A stretch of DNA of 64,000 nucleotides. Origin: DASUSH01 sp963785155. GTDB taxonomy: Bacteria > Actinomycetota > Thermoleophilia > Solirubrobacterales > 70-9. The first letter of the stretch is position 1, and the number at the start of each line of letters is the position of its first letter. The notes beneath the pieces were generated by a model. That model was not told the DNA's origin and searched no databases. It saw only the letters and a program-made list of their open reading frames with translations. A program made the translations under genes and the position numbers. The DNA lies in NCBI GenBank assembly GCA_963785155.1, contig CAWAUB010000004.1:248001-312000 (forward strand). Direction: 5' to 3'. Shown here piece after piece: positions 26,413-33,750 of the stretch.

Positions 26413-27140
26413 TGGCGCGGGTGCTGTTGGTCGAGGACGACCCGACGATCCGCGAGACGGCGTCGCTGGTCCTCGAGCGATTCGAGTTCGAGGTCACGAC
26501 CGCCGCAGACGGGGACGCGGGGCTGGCCGCGTTCCAGGCCGACGAGCCGGACGTCGCCCTGCTCGACATCATGCTCCCGGGGCTCGACGGGATCAGCCTC
26601 TGCCGGCGGATCCGTGAGTCGAGCGACATCCCCGTGGTGATGCTGACCGCGCGCTCGGACCCGCTCGACATCGTCGCCGGGCTCGAGGCCGGCGCCGACG
26701 ACTACGTGACGAAGCCGTTCGACGGCCCGGTGCTCGCCGCTCGCCTGCGCGCGGTGCTCAGACGGATCGGCCGGGCCGAGGAGAGCGAGCACGAGCGGAT
26801 CGCGCTCGGCGACCTGGAGATCGACGTTGCCGCGATGGAGGTGACCGTTTCCGGGGAGCCGGTCCGCCTGACCGCGACCGAGGCCCGCCTCCTGATCGAG
26901 CTCGCCCGCAACGCCGGGATCGTGCTCGACCGCGACACCCTGCTTCAGAAGGTGTGGGACTACGAGTGGTCGGGCGACACGCGCCTGGTCGACGTCCACG
27001 TGCAGAGGCTCCGCGCGAAGATCGGCTCCGAGCGGATCGAGACCGTGCGCGGGATCGGCTACAAGCTGCCGAAGCCGGGCGAGAGGCATGAGCTCGGTTC
27101 GCGCCGCGAACGCTGCGCTGGCGGATCGCGCTGGCCGTGA
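26412..27140 (+). CDS. OmpR/PhoB-family response regulator
   Basis: 242 residues. The receiver domain (1-120) has acidic VEDDP, the phosphorylation Asp in DVALLDIMLPGLDG, Thr in VVMLTARS and Lys in DYVTKPFDG. The C-terminal winged helix (about 135-225) has VRLTATEARLLIELARNAG, RDTLLQKVWDYEW, RLVDVHVQRLRAKI and the terminal RGIGYKLPKPG. It should bind DNA when phosphorylated by the downstream kinase. The last 17 codons overlap the kinase start region in another frame. Confidence 0.95.
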   Translation: MARVLLVEDDPTIRETASLVLERFEFEVTTAADGDAGLAAFQADEPDVALLDIMLPGLDGISLCRRIRESSDIPVVMLTARSDPLDIVAGLEAGADDYVTKPFDGPVLAARLRAVLRRIGRAEESEHERIALGDLEIDVAAMEVTVSGEPVRLTATEARLLIELARNAGIVLDRDTLLQKVWDYEWSGDTRLVDVHVQRLRAKIGSERIETVRGIGYKLPKPGERHELGSRRERCAGGSRWP

Positions 27141-28327
27141 CGGCAATCGCCGCACTGGTCGCGGCGACCATCGGGATCTTCGTCCACCGGGCGTCGAGCG
27201 ATGACCGCGACCAGCGGGCGCGCACCGCCCTGGTCGAGCGGCTCAACCTGGCGGCGGAGATCTTCACCGACTCGGGCCAGCTCGCAATCGGGGCCCAGCG
27301 CTCGTCGGAGGCGGTCCCGGCTCCTGTGCGCGAGGAGGTCGCGGAAGGGAGGCTGGCGACCTTCAGCGACGGTGATTCACTCTGGAGCGGCCGGCCGATC
27401 CCGGGCGGCGACGGGATCTTCGTCGTCGCCTCCCGCGCCGCCGACCAGGCCGCACTCGACGAGCTGGACCGCACCCTGCTGCTCGTCGGGGCGGGCGCGA
27501 CGATCGCCGCAACCCTGCTCGGGATCTTCGTCGCGGCGGGGCTCTCGGCTCGCCTGGCCGAAGCCGCCGCCGTGGCACGGCGGGTGGCCGACGGCGAGAT
27601 CGATGCCAGGGTCGGCGCCACCGGCCGCGACGAGGTCGCCGATCTGAGCGGCGCCCTCGATCAGATGACCGAGGCGCTCAGCGCCCGAATCGAGGCGGAG
27701 AAGCGGTTCGTAGCCGACGTCGCGCACGAGCTGAGGACGCCGGTCACCGGCCTCGTGTCCGCCGCAGAGTTGCTCGACGACAGCCGGCCCGCGGAGATCG
27801 TCCGCGAACGCACCCGCGAGTTGCGCGGCCTGGTCGAGGACCTGCTGCAGGTGTCGCGGCTCGATGCCGGGGTCGAGACGGCAGACCGCTCAAGAGTTGA
27901 GCTCGCCGGCGCGGCCCGTGGAGCGATCGCGCGGACCGGCGTGAAGGCCAGCGTCGTCGAGGAGGCGCCGGCGCGGCTGATGACCGACGGCCGCCGGATC
28001 GAGCGCATCCTCGAGAACCTGCTTCGCAATGCCGACCGCCACGGCGCCGAGCCGATCGTCGTCCGGGTCAAGGAGCGCTCGATCTCGGTCGAGGACTCCG
28101 GGCAGGGCTTCCCGCCCGAGTTCCTGATCTGGGGCCCGGCGCGCTTTCGGAAGGGCGCGCGGTCCTCGACCACCGGGGGCGGCAGCGGCCTCGGCCTCTC
28201 GATCGCGTCCGGCCAGGCCGAGGTGATCGGCGGTGAGTTGAGGCTGACCAACAGCAAGGAGGGTGGCGCGGTGGCCACCCTCCTACTGCCGGCCGATCAG
28301 CCCGCCGCCAATCTCCAAGCCCTCTAG
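27089..28327 (+). CDS. Sensor histidine kinase with HAMP domain
   Basis: 412 residues from ATG 27089 (GAGAGG just upstream); this start keeps the first membrane helix (LRIALAVTAIAALVAATIG). An extracellular sensor of about 80 residues, a second helix (LLLVGAGATIAATLLGIFVA) and HAMP follow. The H-box is FVADVAHELRTPVTG, N-box RILENLLRNADRHG, with G-boxes SVEDSGQGFP and GGGSGLGLSIA. It phosphorylates the adjacent response regulator. The 52-bp overlap with the regulator gene indicates coupled synthesis. Its TAG stop shares the palindrome CTAG with the stop of the convergent protease gene. Confidence 0.94.
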
Positions 28328-29130
28328 CCCGCCGCCGAGTAGATCCAGCCGGCCTGCGGCGCGACCCTCGCGTAGACCGATGGGTAGCGCGGGTCACCGC
28401 AGCGATTGCCGCCGAAGGAGACAACCCCGACGAGCTGGCGCCCGGTGGGCGTGTCCGCCATCAGCGGGCCGCCGCTGTCGCCGAAGCAGCTCGACGCGTT
28501 CTGGCCGAACCCGATCCGCGGGCCGTTGGTGCAGATCTGGTCGCGGTTCTTGAAGCCGCGACGGTAGGCCCGCTTGCACGCGCGCCGGTTCATGGAAACC
28601 TCATTCGTCTCCAGCAGGACGTCGGAGCCCGGGTCATAGCCCTTCGGCGTCGTCGCTCCCCAGCCTGCCACCCGGAGGACGCTGCCCGGAGCGGTGATCG
28701 TCCCGTCAGTTCCCGGGGCAGCGAGCTGTGCCGCCGGCGCGCTGGTCGGCCGCTCGAGGTTCAGCACGGCGAAGTCCGTGCGCCCGCCGCCGTGGTACCC
28801 GGGGTGAACCGAGTAATCGGCGACGCCGATCGTCTCGCCGCTGCCCGAATCGGAGAGGGCGCGCCGGCCGGTGCCGACCGCCATGTCCTCGGGGTACTCG
28901 CCCTCGGCACAATGCGCGGCCGTGAGCACGGCGGTCGGCGAGATCACCGTGCCGCCGCAACCCTGCTGGCCGTTGAAGTAGATCGCCGCGACGAACGGCC
29001 ACTCGGCGTAGTTGGCGACGTTGCCGCCGACGACGCGTGGCTGCTTCTCGGGCTTTTCCGCAGCGCCGGCAGGTGCCGCCATGCAGAGCGCGAGTGCGGC
29101 GCACCCGAAAATGGAAATGGACCGACGCAT
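28324..29130 (-). CDS. Secreted trypsin-like serine protease (S1 family)
   Basis: 268 residues. The ATG at 29130 has an excellent Shine-Dalgarno (GAGGAGGAAGC). A signal peptide (SIFGCAALALCMAAPAGAA) and short propeptide precede the activation site RVVGGNVANYAEWPF. The catalytic triad is His in TAAHC, Asp in GRTDFAVLNL and Ser in CFGDSGGPL. The residue before the motif context (SSCFGDSGG) suggests trypsin-like specificity, but the S1 pocket cannot be judged surely. Several cysteines indicate disulfides. It converges with the sensor kinase, the two stops sharing CTAG. Confidence 0.93.
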   Translation of the reverse strand: MRRSISIFGCAALALCMAAPAGAAEKPEKQPRVVGGNVANYAEWPFVAAIYFNGQQGCGGTVISPTAVLTAAHCAEGEYPEDMAVGTGRRALSDSGSGETIGVADYSVHPGYHGGGRTDFAVLNLERPTSAPAAQLAAPGTDGTITAPGSVLRVAGWGATTPKGYDPGSDVLLETNEVSMNRRACKRAYRRGFKNRDQICTNGPRIGFGQNASSCFGDSGGPLMADTPTGRQLVGVVSFGGNRCGDPRYPSVYARVAPQAGWIYSAAG

Positions 29131-29229
29131 GCTTCCTCCTCGATTAGAACCACGTTTCATGGCTCGAGGATCGGTCAGGCACGTCACGGTCACCTATCCG
29201 CGAGGTAACGGTTTCGCAACGAAGTTGAA

Positions 29230-29891
29230 TCAGCGCACGAGCTGGTCGATCCCGTGGGCGACCAGGTAGAGGCCGACCACGGTGAAGATCGCGATCAGGA
29301 TCGGGCGCTCGTGGGCGCGTACCCAGGTGTTGAGACGGGCGAAGTTCTCCTTCGCCGCGGACGGCCGGACGACGAGGAAGAACACGGCCGCGACCGAGAC
29401 CCCGAACCAGATCGCGTTGTATATGAGCACGTGCCAGATGTCGGCGGCGAGGCTCTGGCGCTCGCTGATGATCGAGTTCAGGGCGAGCAGGTAGAAGAGC
29501 CCGGGCAGGTGGGTCGCGATCCCGACAAGGGCGGCGGTCGGGACCGTCGGATTGTGCAGGTGCCTGAGCGCCCAGCTCTCGCTCACCGGCGGTGTCATCC
29601 GGCGTGCGGCTGAGGCGTCCGGCCGCTGAAGACGCCCGCCGCGAAACCCAGCGCGGCCGAGCCAACGATGAGGTCGAAGATCCCGCTGAGGACCGCGGGC
29701 GGGCGCAGGTCGGCGGTCTGGAAGGCCGTGACCACGATGATCCCGAAGGCCGCGCTGAAGACGAACCCGGCAACGATGTAGGCGATGAGCAGGCGCCGGG
29801 GGTGGTTGCGCGCGAGGAGCGTGTAGACAGCGGCAAGGCCCGCGGGCCGCACAGCGCTGCCGATCGCGAGAACGAGCGCCTCGAGGTTCAT
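29230..29891 (-). CDS. GAP/Sap-family six-helix membrane protein (split at an ATGA)
   Basis: The first half (MNLEALVLAIGSAVRPAGLA, RRLLIAYIVAGFVFSAAFGI, FDLIVGSAALGFAAGVF) ends at the TGA at 29595. The second half (ATG 29598) continues HNPTVPTAALVGIATHLPGL, FYLLALNSIISER and ILIAIFTVVGLYLVAHGIDQ. Together they give about 221 residues with six helices, matching single-chain GAP/Sap (sulfolipid-addressing-like, PF11139) proteins of actinobacteria. It is either one gene with an indel or two coupled half-genes overlapping by ATGA. Relatives are linked to glycolipid export; substrate unknown. Confidence 0.75.
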
Positions 29892-29930
29892 CGCGCCCTA
29901 CCCCGGCGTTGCCGGCGGTCGGGCGGGAGC

Positions 29931-30218
29931 TCAGGTCGTCGACGACTGACGGGCGCGGCCGCCGGCGCCGTAGGCGGCGAGATCGACGAGGAAGGCGAGG
30001 ATCACGATGAACCATTCGAAGCCCTCGACGCCGTTGACGCCGCCGCCGATGTCCCACATCGCCGCGTAGGCGAGGGTGGTCCACGGCAGGATGAAGAAAC
30101 CGAGGAAGGGCAGGAACCAGCTGTCGAATGCCCTCGAAAGCAGGTCGCTGAAGAGGAAGATGACGAAGAGCGCGAGCCGCGGTGAGATGACCGCGAGCAG
30201 TGCGACGAAGCAACCCAT
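29931..30218 (-). CDS. Small membrane protein, unknown function
   Basis: 95 residues with three predicted transmembrane helices (CFVALLAVISPRLALFVIFL, FLPFLGFFILPWTTLAYAAM, FEWFIVILAFLVDLAAYGAG). RLALFVIFLFSD and LGFFILPWTTLAYA recur in small actinobacterial membrane proteins that I recognise only as hypothetical. It ends 39 bp upstream of the GAP-like gene start on the same strand, so the two may form an operon. It is divergent from the membrane protein at 30280. Confidence 0.7.
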   Translation of the reverse strand: MGCFVALLAVISPRLALFVIFLFSDLLSRAFDSWFLPFLGFFILPWTTLAYAAMWDIGGGVNGVEGFEWFIVILAFLVDLAAYGAGGRARQSSTT

Positions 30219-30279
30219 GGTGGAAAGCTATCCGTTCACAGGGGTCGGGACCGGCCCGGCTGGTTGAATCCCGCGCTCG

Positions 30280-30771
30280 ATGCCGAGCGCAGCAGTCAGC
30301 AAGGAGGACCGCGGACGCCGGGCCGAGCACGCGATCTATGGCTCGATCATCGTCCTCGCGGTGATCGTCGCCGAGGACAACACCTCGGTCTCGGTCCAGG
30401 TCGCGATCGGGACCGTTCTGGGCGCGGCGATCGTCACCTCGCTCGCCCATATCTATGCCGACTACATCGGCGAGGTGATCCGGGTCGGCCACCACCCGAC
30501 CCGCGCGGAGTGGCGGGCCGCCCTGATGAACGCGCTGGTCGGGTTCGGCCTGGCGATCCTGCCGGCGGGCTTCTTCCTCCTGGCGGCCCTCGACGCCATC
30601 TCGCTGGCCACGGCGTTCGACATCGCCCAGTGGGTCGGCGTCGCCGTGCTCGGCGCCTACGCGGTCCTCGCGAACCTCCGCGCCGGCTTCTCCATCGGCC
30701 GGAGCCTCCTGGTCGGGGCCGGCTTCATCCTCCTCGGCGTGGGGCTCGTCGAGCTGAAGATCCTGCTCTGA
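30280..30771 (+). CDS. Integral membrane protein, unknown function
   Basis: 163 residues with about four transmembrane helices: IYGSIIVLAVIVAED, VAIGTVLGAAIVTSLAHIY, GLAILPAGFFLLAALDAI and LLVGAGFILLGVGLVELKI. Short cytoplasmic loops carry ADYIGEVIRVGHHPTRAEW. No enzymatic motif is seen. The architecture is common in actinobacterial genomes without assigned role. Start ATG 30280 is the only good one. It converges with the DNA ligase gene, leaving four bases between stops. Confidence 0.7.
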   Translation: MPSAAVSKEDRGRRAEHAIYGSIIVLAVIVAEDNTSVSVQVAIGTVLGAAIVTSLAHIYADYIGEVIRVGHHPTRAEWRAALMNALVGFGLAILPAGFFLLAALDAISLATAFDIAQWVGVAVLGAYAVLANLRAGFSIGRSLLVGAGFILLGVGLVELKILL

Positions 30772-30775
30772 CCGC

Positions 30776-31735
30776 TCACTGGTCGAGCTGGTCGTACGTG
30801 CAGTCCGCCGGGTCCTTGTCGTCGCGCCAGCGCTGGATCTTGGTCCCGTGGCGGATGCGGCCGTCGGAGACGTGGTCGAAGGTGATCTCGACGACCAGCT
30901 CAGGCCGCAGCGTGACCCACTCGAGGTCGCGGTCGGCGGTCCATCGGCTGGGGTCGCCGGAGCCGCGCTCGCCCGTCTCGTAGGGCGCGAGCTTGGCGAC
31001 CAGCTCCCGCTTCTCCTTCGCCTTGAAGCCGGAGGTGTGGCCGACGACGCGCAACCGGCCGGAGTCGTCGTAGACGCCCAGGATCAGCGATCCGACCGTG
31101 CCCTCCTCCTTCCCCGGCCGCCAGCCGACGACGACGCAGTCGGCGGTACGGACCCGCTTCACCTTGACCATCCCCTTGCGCTCGCCGGGCCGGTAGGGGG
31201 CGTCGAGCTGCTTCGCGATCACGCCCTCCCCGCCCTGGAGCCACTCCTCGGCCCCCTCCGGCGTTTCGACCAACGGCGTCACCTCGATCGAGCCGGGGTC
31301 CTTGAACCCCTTCACGAGCTTCTCGAGCGTCTCGCGGCGCTCGGAAAGCGGATTCTTGGTCGCGTCCTCCGAGCCGACCGCGAGCAGGTCGAAGGCTCTG
31401 AATGTGACGGGGAACTGCTCGGCGAGCATGTTGACCCGCGACTCGGCCGGGTGGATCCGTTGCTGGAGGCTGCCGAACTCCTCGCGGCCTTCATCCCCGA
31501 TCACGACCAGCTCTCCGTCGATCACATACTCGCCCTCGGGGAAGCGAAGCTCCGGGAAGTAGCGCAGCAGCGGCCGGCCGTTGCGCGACTGCAGGAAGAC
31601 CTCGTCGCCGTCGACGAACGCGAGCGCCCGGAAGCCGTCCCACTTCGGCTCATAGGCCCACTCCTCCCCCTCGGGCAACGTCTTCCGCGAGAGCGCGAGC
31701 TGCGGCTTGACGGGGGGCTTGAAGGCGAGGGCCAT
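30776..31735 (-). CDS. ATP-dependent DNA ligase (LigC-like)
   Basis: 319 residues. Nucleotidyltransferase motif I EPKWDGFRAL contains the Lys that accepts AMP; motif III FRAFDLLAV, motif IV EGVIAKQLDAPY and motif V MVKVKRVRTADCVV follow. The OB-fold (residues about 200-319) ends with WVTLRPELVVEITFDH and GTKIQRWRDDKDPADCTYDQ. Length and ending fit the small LigC-type ligases implicated in NHEJ or base-excision repair. No Ku or polymerase domain gene is in view. The 16 bases upstream of its ATG lead directly into repeat element A. Confidence 0.92.
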   Translation of the reverse strand: MALAFKPPVKPQLALSRKTLPEGEEWAYEPKWDGFRALAFVDGDEVFLQSRNGRPLLRYFPELRFPEGEYVIDGELVVIGDEGREEFGSLQQRIHPAESRVNMLAEQFPVTFRAFDLLAVGSEDATKNPLSERRETLEKLVKGFKDPGSIEVTPLVETPEGAEEWLQGGEGVIAKQLDAPYRPGERKGMVKVKRVRTADCVVVGWRPGKEEGTVGSLILGVYDDSGRLRVVGHTSGFKAKEKRELVAKLAPYETGERGSGDPSRWTADRDLEWVTLRPELVVEITFDHVSDGRIRHGTKIQRWRDDKDPADCTYDQLDQ

Positions 31736-31751
31736 TGCGGGGCGAGATTAT

Positions 31752-32034
31752 GGGTGAGGGACGAAGCGCGGTGTCCGCGTCGCGAGACGCCGTGGTCGCG
31801 GGCTCGTAGGGAAGAGGTATCAGGCCGAGTGTTCAGAACTCGCGAATCTGGCCGGTCTCGGTAGCTTGTGAAGGATTGTGCGTGCTATAGCCCCACCAAT
31901 CCTTCACAAGTCGTGAGCGAGAGCGATTTGGCGACTTGTGAGCGCCCGAGGTCGCGCCGAGCTTGATCGCATCCCCTACATGCCCGCGACCTCGGCGCCT
32001 CGCGACGCGGACGCGGCGGTTTCGTCCTTAGCCC
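31752..32034. repeat. Inverted-pair repeat element, locus A
   Basis: Fills the 301-bp gap between the ligase start and an S51 peptidase stop. Left arm 31752-31824 and right arm 31962-32034 (reverse orientation) match each other over about 70 nt. They share GGACGAA at the outer edge, GTCCGCGTCGCGAG and GGTCGCGGGC in the middle and GTAGGG near the inner edge. The centre holds a 14-bp perfect hairpin (31865-31878 with 31897-31910, CTTGTGAAGGATTG). The same arms occur at 42703-42956 and 48027-48322. No protein-coding potential is apparent. Confidence 0.9.
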
Positions 32035-32036
32035 GT

Positions 32037-32845
32037 CTACCGCAGCCGCGCGAACGCCCCCCGCACCGCCACCTGCGACGGGGGTGAGCGCAGCAGCGCC
32101 GTCTCGGCGAGCGCGGGGTCCGACGGGCCCGGCTGGACGTAGGAGAGGAGGCGCGGGTTCTCGACGATCTCGATCGCCTCGTCGCCGACTCGCTCCACGC
32201 GGACCACGCGGGCCCGCTCGCGGCCGGCGAGCGGGACGGGGTCGTGCCCGCGCTCGAAGACGATTCCGGCGCCGTCGTCGATTCCCCACCCACCCGGCAG
32301 CCCGCCCGCGATCGCGTCGAGGAACGCGGTCCGGCGAGCCGGATCGCGGGCGTAATGCACGCAGAGGCTGCCGCGCAGGAGCCCCAGCCCGCGGGCCGGG
32401 CTTGGCGATCCCGCCGAGGCGGAGATCCCGTGGTCGAACCAGCAGAGCGCGCCGGCGCTCTGGCCGCACAGGACGACGCCCGACCGCCATGCCTCGGTGA
32501 GCAGCGCGGGAATCCCGTGCGCGCGCCAGATCGCCAGCAGGTTGGTCAGCGAGCCGCCCGCGACGTAGATCAGGTCCTGGGCGAGCAGGTGGCGGCGCAG
32601 GTCGACCCGCTCGCGCTCGAGCCGGAAGAGCGAGACGTGCGACGGCAGGCACTCGAAGCGGTCGGCGGCCGAGTAGAAGTCGGCGATCCCGTCGCGCGCG
32701 TCGCCGCCGGCGGTCGGCAGCAGGCAGATCCGCGGCGAGTCGGTCCCGGTCAGGCCGATCACGTGCTGGAGGATCGCCAGCTCGGGCCCGCGCAGGCGGA
32801 ACTCGTGCCCGCCCAGGGCGACGATGCGGCGCGGCCTCGCACCAT
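32037..32845 (-). CDS. Peptidase S51 (dipeptidase E/cyanophycinase-like), second of a tandem pair
   Basis: Motifs ICLLPTAGGDARDGIADFY, LIYVAGGSLTNLLAIWRAHG and the nucleophile elbow VVLCGQSAGALCWFD (Ser) identify the S51 family. The C-terminal GWGIDDGAGIVF also fits. The conserved N-terminal strand RIVALGGHEF is in frame but lacks a start. An ATG at 32845, directly after the upstream gene's TAG, needs a one-base correction near 32830 to join it. The first in-frame start otherwise is GTG 32762. Probably cleaves Asp-containing dipeptides or acts as an exopeptidase. It is about 40% like its upstream neighbour by eye, so the two arose by tandem duplication. Confidence 0.8.
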
Positions 32846-33634
32846 CTACGCGACCGCGAGCTCCGGCTCGGGCTCGCCGCGGAAACGGCTGCCCAGAAAC
32901 TCAGCCTCCAGCCGCTCCGCCTCGATCCCGGCGTCGCCCAGCCGCAGCGAGTGACCCGCGACCCCGCGCCGAGAGCCGACCACTGCGTTCAGGGAGAGGC
33001 CGAGGAAGTGCAGCGCGGCGCCGTCGTCGGCCGCGTAGCCCGGCGGCATGCCCAGCGACAGCTGGCGCTCGAACTCCTCGCGGCGCTCCGGCTCGGCGTC
33101 GTAGTGGGCGGTAAAGCTCCACGGCAGCAATCCGATCCCCTCGACGCGCTGCGGCGGCCCGTTGTATGCGCTGAGCGCATCGGTGAACCAGCAGAGCGCG
33201 CCGGCGCTGAGGCCACAGAGGACGGTGCCCTGCTCCCACGCCTCGGCGAGGATCCGGTCGAGCCCGTGCGCGCGCCAGACCCCGAGCATGCTGACGAGGC
33301 TGCCGCCGCCGACGTAGATCAGGTCCTGCGAGAGCAGATGCTCGCGCAGGTCGAGCGCGCTGCGGTGGCGGCGGAACAGCGAGATGTGGGAGGCCTCGGC
33401 ACGCGCTCCGGCGAACTCGCGATAGAAGCGGACGATGTAGTGATCCGCGTCGCCGCTCGCCGAGGGCAGGAAGCAGACCCGGGGCCGAGGCTTCCCGGTC
33501 AGCGAGAGGACGTAGTCGTCGAGTAACGGGTTGCCGCTCTCCATCGAGAAGCCACCCCCGCCGAAGGCGACGATCTGGCGGCGCTCACCCGCCAGGACCA
33601 TTGGGGCTGCGAACTCGGGCTCACCTCCGTACAC
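32846..33634 (-). CDS. Peptidase S51 (dipeptidase E-like), first of a tandem pair
   Basis: 262 residues: RQIVAFGGGGFSMESGNPLL, RVCFLPSASGDADHYI, LIYVGGGSLVSMLGVWRAHG, and the catalytic Ser in TVLCGLSAGALCWFTD. HYDAEPERREEF and GYAADDGAALHF complete the family pattern. Peptidase E-type enzymes are cytoplasmic serine peptidases with a Ser-His-Glu triad that act on Asp-Xaa dipeptides. The true start may be ATG 33601 (MVLAGERRQIVAFGG), closer to the family start than 33634. The next S51 gene begins immediately after its stop. Confidence 0.88.
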   Translation of the reverse strand: MYGGEPEFAAPMVLAGERRQIVAFGGGGFSMESGNPLLDDYVLSLTGKPRPRVCFLPSASGDADHYIVRFYREFAGARAEASHISLFRRHRSALDLREHLLSQDLIYVGGGSLVSMLGVWRAHGLDRILAEAWEQGTVLCGLSAGALCWFTDALSAYNGPPQRVEGIGLLPWSFTAHYDAEPERREEFERQLSLGMPPGYAADDGAALHFLGLSLNAVVGSRRGVAGHSLRLGDAGIEAERLEAEFLGSRFRGEPEPELAVA

Positions 33635-33750
33635 GACACCCTCCTCTTCCGCGGTTGACGCAGTTGAATATGCGCCTCAGCGGGCAATTTCTCCATGTAC
33701 CGGCTGCGGTTTTTCGCCGACCGCCGTTCGCCCTGGTGTCGAAACCGCGC

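Noticed and set aside
31752..32034. Insertion sequence at repeat locus A
   Set aside because: The element is under 300 bp with no transposase frame, and I see no convincing target-site duplication at its ends.
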